DNA from: Plasmodium relictum
Taxonomy: Eukaryota; Apicomplexa; Aconoidasida; Haemosporida; Plasmodiidae
Direction of reading: 5' to 3'
Assembly: GCF_900005765.1 (NCBI RefSeq)
Contig: NC_041684.1
Coordinates: 248,001-312,000 of the forward strand
Length of the DNA: 64,000 nt
Below, piece after piece: positions 12,130-24,503 of this stretch; the first letter of the stretch is position 1, and each line of letters opens with the position of its first letter. Both the position numbers and the translations under genes were made by a program. The notes below the pieces were generated by a model. It was not told the origin of the DNA, searched no databases, and saw only the letters and a program-made list of their open reading frames with translations.

Positions 12130-14150
12130 TGAAAACAAATATAAACGAAACAATATTTCAAATAAAGCATTAAAATAAAGATATAATAGCATATTAAATT
12201 AAGATAAGAATAAGAAAAATGAGATAATTAATAAATAAACACAGAACTTTAAGATACTTAGTATATTTAATAACAAATTTTCATAATTAATTTAAATAAT
12301 AAACAACAAAAAAATAGATATATTAACTGAAAATTATTTTTAAAAAAGCAATTATATATTATTAAATTAAATAATTATCAAGTAAATGACATATTTCATT
12401 AATAAAAAAAAATTGAATTAATTAAATAAATAATAAATTAAAAAAAAAAAATAATATATTTAGTCATAAATAAAAAATTAAATTAATATGTAATATATTC
12501 AAAATATATAATATAATACAATATAATATAATAAATTAATTTTATTTAATAAATGCTAATATATTTATTAAAATAATAAATAATTTAATAGATAATTATA
12601 TATTAAATAAGATAATGAATTATCTATAAATGTCATAAATTAATAAATTATATAATATATAAAATAAATAAATTAATTTTAATTAATAAATTATATACTA
12701 AACAATTAATTAATTTAATTTTAATTAATAAATATATACTAAATAAAATAAATAATTTAATTTTAATTAATAAATTATATACTAAACAATTAATTAATTT
12801 AATTTTAATTAATAAATATATACTAAATAAAATAATTAATTTAATTTTAATTAATAAATATATACTAAATAATTAATTAATTCGATTTTAATTAATAAAT
12901 TATATATTAAATAAAATAAATAATTAATTTAATTTTAATTAATAAAATATATACTAAGTAATTAATTAATTTTAATTAATAAATTATATACTAAACAATT
13001 AATTAATTTAATTTTAATTAATAAATATATACTAAATAATTAAATAATTTAATTTTAATTAATAAATTATATAATTAAGTAAAATAAACAAATAATTTTA
13101 AGTAATAAATTATATAATTAAATAAAATAAATAAATAATTTTTATTAGTAAATTATATACTAAATAATTAAATAAATTCTATTAATAAATTTACATAATA
13201 AATAAAAATAAATAATTATATAATTTCAATTAATATGTTATATACTAGATAAATAATTAATTTAATGAATAAATTATATAATAAATAAAATGAATTAAAT
13301 AATTTCGATTAATAAATAATATATAAAATAAATAAATATAAATAGTATAAATTATATAAATAAATGTTGTATTTCAAATTAATAAGTTGTAAATTTAATA
13401 AATAATTAATTGAATAATATCTTAAAATAAATTAACAAAGAATAACACTTAAAATTAAGATAATAAATATTACATATGGTAAATTAGTAAACTAATTTAA
13501 TTAAAAGAATTGTATAAATAATATATTAATATATATTTAATATTAAATTAATAAATAATGTATTAGTAAAATAATTAGTTTATTCTGTAATATAATTAAA
13601 TAAATATTTCATTTATTAATTGAATTTATGAAATAATTTAAAGTATAACAAAGTAATAATTAAATTAAATAAAATATAAATTATTATTATTATTATTTTA
13701 TAAAATATATTTAATAATTATTTAATTTAAATAATGTTTTACTTTTAAATAAATGTAACAAAATAAACATTTAAGGGAGAAATAGCTTAATGAAAAGTTA
13801 ATATATATAATAAAACAAATAATATTGATAAAAAAAAATTATAAACGAAGTATTTAGTAAGGTAAAAAGACAAAAATATAATATAATTAATTAAACAAGT
13901 TATATATATAAAATAAGTAAAATGATAATATATAATACTTTAAATAAAATATTATTTATTAATTAAATCGTTAAATTTTATTTTATTTTAATTAATAAAT
14001 TTAAATAAATAATTGTATAAATAAATAAAATAAAGCATTAATTAAAATAAAATAATAATATTAATTAATTTATCAAAAGATAAATATTAAGAGATAATAA
14101 TTATAAAAAGTGTTATTTTATTTTACAATAGAATTAAAAAATATATACCT
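12130..14150. other. Centromere (candidate): ~2 kb of extreme A+T
   Basis: From about 12.13 to 14.15 kb G and C almost vanish. By my count the 1,380 bases from 12361 to 13740 contain about 76 G or C (5.5%), and 12661-13200 contains about 21 in 540 (3.9%). A 42-bp tandem array occupies the centre. Plasmodium centromeres are known as ~2-2.5-kb segments with the highest A+T on each chromosome, holding imperfect short tandem repeats, one per chromosome and in a long intergenic gap. All those features are present here. Edges are approximate. Confidence 0.85.
12677..13180. repeat. 42-bp tandem repeat array, about 12 units
   Basis: Units begin with TTTTAATTAATAAA, followed by a TATATACTAAA-type segment and an AATTAATTAATTTAA-type segment. 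Starts of this word fall at about 12677, 12719, 12761, 12803, 12845, 12886, 12933, 12970, 13012 and 13053, with two more diverged units near 13097 and 13139. Spacings are 42, 42, 42, 42, 41, 47, 37, 42, 41, 44 and 42. The array lies at the point of lowest G+C in the candidate centromere. Confidence 0.88.
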
Positions 14151-17100
14151 AATAAATATATTTATTTTTATAGAGAACCTAGATGAAAAATGATAAATAA
14201 TGGATTTATATATTTCTTTCTTTATTTATTCCAAAAATGATATGTTTATTGTTATATATAATTTAACTTAAATAATTACATTTTATTCATATTAACTTTT
14301 TATAAATTAACTCAATTTTTTTAACCTTTTTTTATATATATATTGTTCTTATAATTTTCCAAATTCTTCCTATACTTCTCTAAATCATTAGAATTTATTA
14401 TTATGTATTTTTTCTGTGAATTATTTCAAGTATTGCATTATATGTACTTAGTTTGACTTTTTATTTATTATTATTTTATGTAGTATATGTTACTTTAATA
14501 AATAATATTCTATATAACATTTATTTGACGTAAATTTTCATAGAACTTTTTTTTTCTATTTCATATTATCCTAATATATCCACGTTAAATATAGATACTG
14601 AATTCAATTAGTAACATTATTGTATTTCTCCTATTCGTTTTTTTATGTAATTTTTTCTGATATACAATTTTGCATTTTATTATCACGCAATTAATTATTG
14701 TTTTTTAAGTATATTTTTGTTTCTGAGTAATACCTATGATATTCATGGATTATATAAAGTTTATTTTTGTAATAAAAAGTGATAAACAAAATTTATATAT
14801 TTTTTATTCTTTTATTAAACCTTTTCATTTTAGTGTATCTTAAATGCTTAAATTTTTTTTTTTAAAAATGAATTTAATTTAATAACGTTATATTATTATA
14901 TAACATATTAACAATATTTTAAGAACTTGTTTGAATCTATAACTTTTACAAGTCATTGTAATTAATAATTATGATTTATAACTTTTATGAATGAATTCTT
15001 TTTTGTATTATTCATTATTTTTTAACATTAAAGACAAAGAAATAGTTGATATTGTATTTTATATTTTGTAAAATTATAGAATATTATAAAATATATAATA
15101 TAAAATAATGACACAATATATTAAGTTTATTCTTAATTTAATGACCTTTTTCTCCTGTTATACGTAATGTATATTTTATATATTAATTTTTACTTTTATA
15201 TAAAATTTATGTTCTAATCTAGAATTATTAAAAAATTAACGTTATAATTTTCTTTTATACAAAATTAATCAATGTAATATATTTGTCTTTTATTATTATA
15301 TTTACTTATTTTTACATTGATTTCATGCTATAATGATAAATTGTCTTTGTTTATTTAATTATTTGGTAATAGCAAAGTAAATGAGATATATATTTTTCGT
15401 CCTAAGAAAAATGTACCATATTTTTTTTAATATATAAAATAAGGAAATAAAACGTTTATATAAATTTTCTTGTTTTTATACGAAACTTAACTGTTTAAAA
15501 AAATAAAATGTTGTACTAAATCGTATTTTTAAAATATACAATATTTCCTAATATGCATTAGCAAATGCTCTTTTGTGAATTATCATTGCTTCAAATTTAT
15601 ATAGAAATTAATTGTAAGAATACAATTTTTTTGGTAATTTGTTCTCTATAAAACAAAATATCTTAAGACTTTTTGTTGAAATAAAACTAAGTTATATTAA
15701 TGGAATTTTTTTTTCTTTAAAAATAGAAGATATAAATGAATTTTATATATATTTTGAAAATTAAGGTTTATCATTTAATTTTTATATTCTAAAAAATTTA
15801 TGGAATTAATAGCATATTTATTAAATTCTTAAAATTGCCTTATTTAAAATAAATTAAATAACTACACACATTTTTTATTAATTTTTATTCAAAACTTTAT
15901 AAACAAACTGAAAATAGGATTATCAATCCATACAAAATGATTCTTTTTAAAAGAAAATATTTAGAATTTGTTTTTTTATTAACATTGAAGATATACTTAA
16001 ATTTTGATGTATAAAAGAAATATCTATAAAAAAAAATATATTTTTACAAGTACTTTAAAAAAAGTCATTCAAATGTTTAGCTAGAATTACATAATATAAA
16101 TGGCTACAAAATATATCTATGGAAAAATGTAAGTCTATATTCATATATACAATAAAAAAAATTTCATTTTAGTGTAACATTCTTTTTTTATGTATATATG
16201 TAAAATAATCGAAGGAATAAACATGAGTGTTGATAACTTTTTATAAAATAAATAAACTTGAATTATATTTTATAATGATATCTAATACAATTAAAAATGT
16301 TTTGAATAATTTAAATATAAAAGTAGACTAAGAAATTTTAAAACTTACTGTGAAATAAAAATTAGTGTATTTCAGGTATTATAGAAATAGTTTTTTAATG
16401 TATCCAATTGATAGAAATATGATTCTCCCCTTTTCATAAGTATTTTGTAATTATTTCATAGGATTCAATAATTTGGGATTTTTATAAAGCTTTCATAAAT
16501 ATATCCTAGGGATACAATTATAAAACAGTCATATACATTCTCAAAACAAGTATATAAAATAACTTTTATAATATTTTTTTTATTATTTTTTTCGAATTAA
16601 AAAGGAAATGAATTACCAACTACTGCGGAATAAAAATAAATTATTTTCTAAATATATAAAAGAAAAATATTTCATTTTATCCTACAATAATACAATATCT
16701 CTTTATTATTTTTTCTATACTAAATTTTATGTTGTATTTTTTTTTTTGTAGTAAATTTTACAATAAAAAAAATTTGTGTATTTCTATAAATTACTTTAAC
16801 TGCATAAATATTAATATAACAACGTAAGATATGTACACACTATATTTACAAAAATTTCTGGAAATATGAATTGGGAGTGTTGTATTTATATAAAAATGTT
16901 TATATTTTTACTTTTTCATAACTATTCTTTCATAATTTTATATTGTGCAAAATATCTAAGAAATATTATTAATATTTACTTTTTCTTGAGAACCAAGAAT
17001 TTTTTTATTAATTTAAAAAATAATATTCTATAAAATAAAACTATTTATATATTATAATGAAATTTGCATATTATTATTGAGGCGTTTACTGTGCATGTAA

Positions 17101-18967
17101 AATGTAAAAATATGTAATGCCATATGTTAATTATAAAAATTTAAAAATTGGGGAAAGACAAAATGTATATTCAAAGAATGTATATGTTTCAAGATAGAAA
17201 TAGATTAAACAAATTTTTCCTTATAATTTTTTATTCATGCAATTAGGTTTATTTATTATTAACAAAAAAAGTTGTAAATTTGAAATAATAAAGTTCAAAA
17301 TTAAATACATAAAATTATAGTTATTTAAAATTTAGGAGATGGTATCTTTGATACTGAAAGTTGTAAAATGTTATAATTTCATACGAATAATTTCTTCTAA
17401 ATTTAAAAGTGTATTAATATAATTTAAATTTTTACGTATAAAAATAGGAGAAAGTAATAAAAATTCAAAAGATATTTTTTAAAATATTTTTAAAAATCAT
17501 ATTCATAAAAAAATGTTACTTTTTGTATATTTTTGGTCAGAATGTTTAAAGATTCAGATAATAAATTCTAGGATAAAAATTCTCTTAAACTTTTTCATAA
17601 TTTTTATAGATAGAAAGATGTTGGCAATTTTATATTGAAATGTTAATATCTTAAGAATACACAAAAATAGATGGCATCATTGAAGAATTATTCCTATAAA
17701 TAATAATTCATTGTATTATCAGAGCATTTTTTTTTCTTTTTCTTTATTAAAATGTAGAAAATAGATGTATACTTTAATGACATTACACAAAAATTGATAT
17801 ATAATTTATTTATCTTGAAATAAATTTTTTAGATCTTGTAATATAATAAAACTATAATATTAAGGTTATTTAAATATGAAAAATATTTGCTCCTAAATAT
17901 TGAAGTACACATAAATGGAAGTGTTGACTATGTAAACAAATATTTGTGAAAAATGAACACATAAAAATTTGCATTTTATATTTTTACTTTTTTTTTACTT
18001 TTTGATGTAGTGAAAGAAACATTTATAAAGAAATACAAGGTGGAAAATTATAAATTTTATTTCAATAAAACAAAGGTAAAATAGTTTATATTTTAAAAAT
18101 ATTTTTCCTTTTGTTAATGTGGAAAAAAAAATCTATTCAATTTATATTTTTGATATTTATTAAAAATTTAATACATACTTAGAATTATGTATGTTTCTTA
18201 CATTTTAAACTAAAACATTAAATATTAAAAGATAAAACTTAGAAATAGATATACTCACATTTTTTGCTAGAGTAAAGCGTATTTTTCAAAATTAATATAT
18301 AATAGCAACAAAAAATTATCCTATATTTTTAATGAAGAAATGAATAAACAAAAAAATATAATATTTGTTATAAAACAGCATAATTTTAGATCAAAGAAAC
18401 AATTTATATATTGTTATTCTTGGTATATATTTTTTTTTGTGTAAAATATTTATTATTAATTTTATGTTATAAAAAATTTTAATCGTAAATAAAAAAAAAA
18501 GATTGTCAATGGTTTATATATATGTAATTAAATAAAAGCACATTATTATAAATATATATATATTTTTTATATTATTTAATAAATAGAAAAAAATCGCAAA
18601 AATTAGTATGCATTAAAATATGTTAATTTTAAGCTTTAAATAACTCCAGTAATTTTTTGAAAAATAAAAAAAAGATGAAAAAAAGTAAATATTTATAAAA
18701 AATGAAGAAATTAAAAAAAAAAAATTACAATTAAAATAGGTATATAAAAATATAAAATATTTATAAAATACTGTTCTTGATTTCAAAATATGATTTTTTA
18801 ATAAATCCTATCTATAATACTTTTAAAAATACGTAAAATTACAAAATTTTAATAAACTCTTAATTTCTATATTTCTATTTTTTTTTTATTTTATTTTGAA
18901 TTTTTTTTAAAATTATGATTATGTTTAAGATAATCATTATTTAAAAAAAATGTTATTAAATTTCAAT
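14151..18967. other. Right pericentromeric gene-free DNA
   Basis: About 4.8 kb lie between the A+T core and the 3' end of the SR gene. Base composition returns to ordinary Plasmodium intergenic levels, with scattered short GC-containing words. I see no open frame with coding-like composition, no splice-site/exon pattern, and no RNA gene I can recognise. Confidence 0.6.
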
Positions 18968-21900
18968 TTAGTTACTAACGTTTCCATTTACGCCTTCTAT
19001 TGTATTAGCTACTTTTTCCTCAATATTACTTTTTTTTAACCCTTTTTTTTCTTTTTTACTATTTAATTCCGAAGTTACAGGATTTTTAATTTCTTCAATA
19101 TTATTGGAGTCTACTGAATTGTCTTTATTATCTTCATTATAATTATCTACTGATTTATCTCTGTCGCTTTTATTTCCTGCATTAGGCAAACTTTTAAAAT
19201 CTTCATTTTCACTTGATCTGCAATTATTTTCATAATCTTCATTTTTATACTCTTTTTCACCTGATTTTTTACCTCTTTTTTCATTTTTATAATTGTTTTT
19301 TGAATTACTTTCAACAGTTTTGTTATTTTCATCATTACTTCTATTTCTCTCTGAGCTATTGTATCTAATTGAATTACTACGAGATTTATCACTTTTTCTA
19401 GCTTCACTTAAGTCATCATTGCTTTTATCTTTATTTTTTTTATTCTCACGTAAGCTGCTTTTATAATCAGATCTTGCAGTTATACTACGACTTCTTTTTC
19501 TTTTACCTTTTTTTTCATCACTTGAACTATTTCCTCTTTTTGAACTTTTATTTTTACTTGTGCTTCTTTTTCTGCTTTCACTTCTATCATCACTTAAACT
19601 TCTTTTTCTACTTTCACTTCTATCATCACTTAAACTTCTTCTTCTACTTTCACTTCTATCATTACTTAAACTTCTTCTTCTACTTTCACTTTTATCAACA
19701 CTTAAGCTTCTTTTTCTACTTTCACTTCTATCATCACTTATGCTTCTTTTTCTACTTCTATCTTCACTTGAGCTTCTTTTCCTACTTTTGCTTCTATCAT
19801 CACTCGAACTTCTTTTTCTACTTTTGACTCTATCTTCACTTGCACTTCGTCTGCTTTCACTTTTACCGTGGCTTAAGCTTTTATTATCACTTGAACTTCT
19901 TTTACTAAAACTTTTATTTTTTCCACTTTCTTTTTCTCTATCTGTGCTAGATTTTTTGCTTAATCTATCACTTGAGTTTTCATGGTATTCACGTTTATTT
20001 TTTTTTTTTTTATAATTTCTGTCATCACTTCTTGATGAATTACTTGATCCACTTCTACTTATTTGATCGTTTTTTTTTTCTTCTGAGCTATAGCTTCTTT
20101 TACCTTTATGCCCACTTTTTTTTTTACCTCTACTTTTATCATATTTACTTCTATTTTTGTAGCTTTCTTTATTATCACTTAAGCTATCACTATCAGAATC
20201 ATATTTATTGTTTCTTTTATTTGATGAATTGCTATGTTTATGTCTTTTTGATCTTGATCTATTTCTAATAGATGACTCCGATTCATCACTATATCTGCGT
20301 CTTCTTTTATATCTAGGGCTATAATAATCATTTCTATATCTTTTCATATAAGAAGAACCCCTTTTGTCCCTTCTTACTTTAATATTTGTAACCTGATCAT
20401 AAACTTTAAATTCTGCACCATCGAATTTTTCAATAGCATATAGCATATCATCATAACTAATAAATTCTACTATACCTTTACCACGTTCAATATTAGCATA
20501 ACCTACATCACCACATTGTCTCATAATATCTTTTAAATGTTGCCATTTGCAATTGTCTGGCAAATTGCTAACAATAACTCGGTTATCAGTTCTTAAAGGA
20601 GGGCCAATACCTTCATCTTTTTTTCTATAATATTTTCCATAGCTGTAAAAAACAAAATGAAATAATTAATATCTTATATTAAATTTTATTTCTTCTTTAA
20701 TATTTATCTTAAAAAAATGTTATACCTTCTATTTTCTCCTGAAAATTCAACTCGTAAACGAAAGCCATCAAATTTATATCCGTCTCTTCTTTCTATTGCA
20801 TATTCTGCATCTCTAATAATAAAAAAAAAATTAAAAAATAAAGTATTAGCATTTCATTTTATAGAATATATGTAAATAAAATTATGGATGTGTAAATAAC
20901 ATAGTGCCCATTAATATTATTTTTTTGCATATTCATTATTTAAAAACAAAAGCATTTAATAACTGTAATTATTTTTCATGCTTTATAAACATATTATAGG
21001 GATCCATACTAAATGATTTTCATATAAAAATACAAAGGGGGTTCACAAAACATTGCGCAAAAAAAAAATAAAAAAAAATTATTTCATATTTTTTTTGTAA
21101 AATTCAAAAATATGAAATGTTTTTGTAATAATTATTACTTAAAAAAAAAAAAAATAATGTTTTCATTTATTACTGAACAATATTTATTCCAGATATACAA
21201 CATTTTACAAAACTATATAACTTTTTATTTTTATCATTCAAAGAAAAAACTCATATTCTCACAATTTTTAAATTTACAATTCACACAAAAATCAATGGTT
21301 TAAATATTGCTTAATGGTCAAAGAAAAAAAAAAGAAAAAATAACTAAACCAATTTTTTTTCTTTTTTTAATGAAACAAACATGTAACTAATATACAACAA
21401 TATAACTATTATAATGAAAACCCCTATTGTTCATGTGTAATTCCCCCATAATAAATGGTTCATGAAAGCTGATAATATTCAACATAATTTTGTTTGACTA
21501 TGATAATATATATATATACATAAATGTACATATATATATATATATATTATATACATATGTATATAAAAATATGTATTTATAATGTATTTTTATCATTCTT
21601 CCATTTTTTATTTTATTCTTACTTGACATCACAGTAATGAACAAAAGCATATGAAGTAGAGCTAGAGGATCTTGCTTTTTTTATATCAATGTATTTTATA
21701 CGACCAAACTAAAGATAAAAATAAAATAAATAAAACATATATATATATTTCATGATAACGTGAATTATATATATTAAATTATATACACAAGAAATTGTAT
21801 ATAACGCGAATTTATATAAATAAAAATAATAAAAAAAAAAATTTAATACTAATACAATAATAAAATATAATATATACAATTTTCTGTTATATAAAGATAT

Positions 21901-22040
21901 GAAATTTATATTAATGAATATATATAAATATAAACCTTTCCAAATAAATCATAAACTTCTTCTTCTATGACATTGCCTGGTAAATTTCCTACATATATAC
22001 ATGATGGGGATCTGTTGTACCTTGATGATTTATAACTCAT
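18968..22040 (-). CDS. SR splicing factor of SRSF1 (ASF/SF2) type, 4 exons
   Basis: Exons 22040-21936, 21708-21623, 20812-20726 and 20642-18968 join in frame to 650 residues. RRM1 (about residues 12-85) carries RNP2 CIYVGNLP and RNP1-like YAFVHY. RRM2 (about 112-185) is a pseudo-RRM: NCKWQHLKDIMRQCGDVGYA parallels SWQDLKDHMREAGDVCYA of human SRSF1, whose pseudo-RRM contacts RNA and SR kinases. A very long RS/KS-rich tail follows (about residues 195-650), including 12-residue tandem repeats. SR proteins select splice sites in the nucleus and are phosphorylated by SRPK/CLK kinases. The tail is far longer than the ~50 residues of human SRSF1. The intron between exons 2 and 3 is 810 bp, much longer than the gene's other introns (227 and 83 bp). 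Antisense open frames at 19474-20268 are shadows of the RS codons. Confidence 0.88.
19575..19820 (-). repeat. 36-bp coding tandem repeats in the RS domain
   Basis: Units start at 19575, 19611, 19647, 19683 and 19719 with exact 36-bp spacing, then a 30-bp unit at 19755 and another 36-bp unit at 19785. They encode a 12-residue repeat of the form DRSESRKRSLSD with small changes. The near-identity at DNA level suggests recent expansion, so copy number may vary between isolates. Confidence 0.85.
20813..21622 (-). other. Long intron 2 of the SR gene
   Basis: This 810-bp intron contains two G/C-rich patches unusual for an intron here: ACAAAGGGGGTTCAC (21032-21046), and a patch near 21417-21475 with a CCCC run, then a CCCCC run, and a repeated GTTCATG. 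The GGGGTT of the first can pair with the AACCCC of the second. I see no open exon inside. It may hold a regulatory or structured RNA element. Confidence 0.4.
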
Positions 22041-24503
22041 TTTATTAGTTAATTAAAATTACAATACATTAAAATAAATATATTAATTTTATGAAAATAT
22101 TTTTTAACAATTTATTAAAGTGTATGTATATATATATATATATATATATAATGTAAAAGCTTTTAATTTTTAAGAAAAAAAAGAGAAAAAAAAAAAAAAA
22201 ATCAGTGCACGTAAAACAAAACAAAAATTAACAGAAACTATATAAAAGCTTTTAAAATCCCTTCAAAAATTATAATTAATTATCCAGCATATTTTATATA
22301 CATTTTTCTAATGATTTATATAATTTTAAAGAGTTATTTTTTATATCAATCATATGCAATCACATAAAATCAAAGAGTCTAATTTAACAATTTTACATTT
22401 AATTTATTTTGAAAACTAAAATTATTTAGCTAATAAATATAAAAAAAAATGTTTAAGCGAAAGATTATTTTTTTATAAGTTCATATTTTGCTTGCTAATC
22501 AAAATATTGGAAAAATATTTAATATAAAATCTTTTTTGAAAAATTGTTTAATATAAAATGAAAAAATAAAAAAACATATACATATATACATTTATAAATT
22601 AAAAATAATCAATTACGTTGAATTTATTTTAAAATAATGAACATTTTACTGATAAGATTAAGTAAAAAAAAAAAATATAACTTAAGTACTCTTGTGCATT
22701 AAAAAAAAAAAAAAAAAAATGCATTTATTAGGCGAACCACGAATTAAAGTTGATGAAAAAAAAATATTTTTTTTATAATTTTGAAATAAATCAATTTTAT
22801 TAAAGTTTTTCTCTTATAATGTGTTATTTTATTTTTTTTTTTCTAATATTATTTGGTAGCAAAAACCTAAGATACTTTTTATTTAAATATAATTTTAATA
22901 TAATTTTTAAATTGTAAAAGTAATAATCACTTGTAAAAATTTGGTAGTTATAATATAAGGTACCTTTTTATTAGGTATTTTTAAATTTCTTTGAGGCATT
23001 AAAAAAAAAAATTAAAGTTTAAAATAGCAATTATTGAATATATATTTCATTATATATATAAAAAACATCTCATTTTTATTTTACAAAAGTTACTAATATA
23101 TGTATGTAAAATATATATAGGAAATGCTCTAAGGTAATTAAAAATATATATATATATATAAATTATAGAATTCGTGTTAAAATTAGTTTTATTTCTTATT
23201 TAACCTAGAAGTATACATAAAATAAAAGAATAAAAAAAAATAAGTTAATATAATAGGTGAATAATAAACTTATTACGAAAAGAAATATTTCACTTTTATT
23301 AACATATATGACTTTTTTTTAGAAAAAAGAGATGTTTTAATTAGAAAAATATGCCATATAAAGAAATCAAATATTATATGAAATATAGAGTTACAAAATT
23401 ATTAATGTATATTTAAAAAAATAAAATTGTAACGAAAAAATAAATATGAAAAGTAGATATTATTTTAAATATTGTTTTTTACTTATAAATTTTCTACCAT
23501 CTTCATTAAATGCTGTAATATATTAAATTATATAAATAAAAAATTATAGATAATTTTAAAGCTATTTATTAACTGAACTAATCACTTACTAAAATATGTC
23601 TTTTTTTCGTCTGCATATAATATATGATAAAATTATGAATGCAAAGAATAAAAAAATACAGCATTAAATATTGAATATGTTAATATTTTTTTTTCTGTAT
23701 TATATGTTAAATAGGTTCTATCCTGCTTAAAAATATAAGAAAACAGAATCTTTTAGAAAGTATAATTTAAAAAAAATTTTAAAATACAAATAAAGAGACA
23801 AAATTTATTTCCATTTTTTTTTTTATGTAATTTACTTTAATTGTAAAATTTATTATATGTAATTATTTATGTTCCATTTTTAAATTTCATTTGTTAACTT
23901 TTAATGAATTTTTTTAATAATGAAAAAATAAAAAATGTTTTTTATTTATATATTTCATTTTCTTTTTTAATACTTAAATTATATTTAATTACTCATTTAA
24001 GGATTTCCTTAAAATTAATCATTCCAAAAGTGAAAAGAATTTAATAAATTATAAAAAGTCGTTTAATGTAATAATTTTTATCAACTTTTTTTTTTTTTGA
24101 GAGTGTGCTTCACTATTAAAAAAAAAAAGAGGCATATTAAAAAAGATATTAAAATTAAGAGTAATCAGTTTTTTAATTACTGTAATTTTTTTTTATTTTT
24201 CTCTTTTGTTTAATGAGAAAAAAATTAAAACATTGTTATAGCATATGTAACCATGTTATTGCGACATATCAACTCATGTATATGAATGAATTAAAAATAG
24301 TAAGTATATTTAAAAATTAATATTAATTTTTGTAAATAAAAAGAATATTCTTGATAAATTATTTTTGATCTTGAAAATTTTTTATTAAATGTATGTATAT
24401 TCATATAAAAAAAAAAAAATACAATGTATAAAGTTAATCATGTAAGATAATATAAATTATATAAAATATATATTTAAAAAGTTTTGTTACAATAATTTTT
24501 TTT
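22041..24503. other. Intergenic between SR and citrate synthase genes
   Basis: About 2.5 kb of A/T-rich spacer contain the presumed SR promoter and the citrate synthase 3' region. There is an AT dinucleotide tract at 22129-22151 just upstream of the SR start. I recognise no gene. Confidence 0.55.

Noticed and set aside
9690-15660. Inverted repeats flanking the centromere (a shared GTATTCTTACAA word on opposite strands)
   Set aside because: Only a 12-base word matches, with a loosely placed AACAAAT; similar words occur elsewhere in the window, so chance explains it.
9235-18967. Search for retroelement fossils, which are known from avian Plasmodium genomes
   Set aside because: No reverse transcriptase, integrase or capsid signature and no long terminal repeat pair were visible in the gap or elsewhere.
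19474-20268. Three overlapping plus-strand Leu/Phe-rich frames
   Set aside because: They are antisense to the RS repeats; Ser/Arg codons read backwards give Leu/Phe, and there is no independent start context or splice signal.
22720-22760. tRNA-like GGTTCGCC word on the minus strand
   Set aside because: No cloverleaf arms can be drawn around it.
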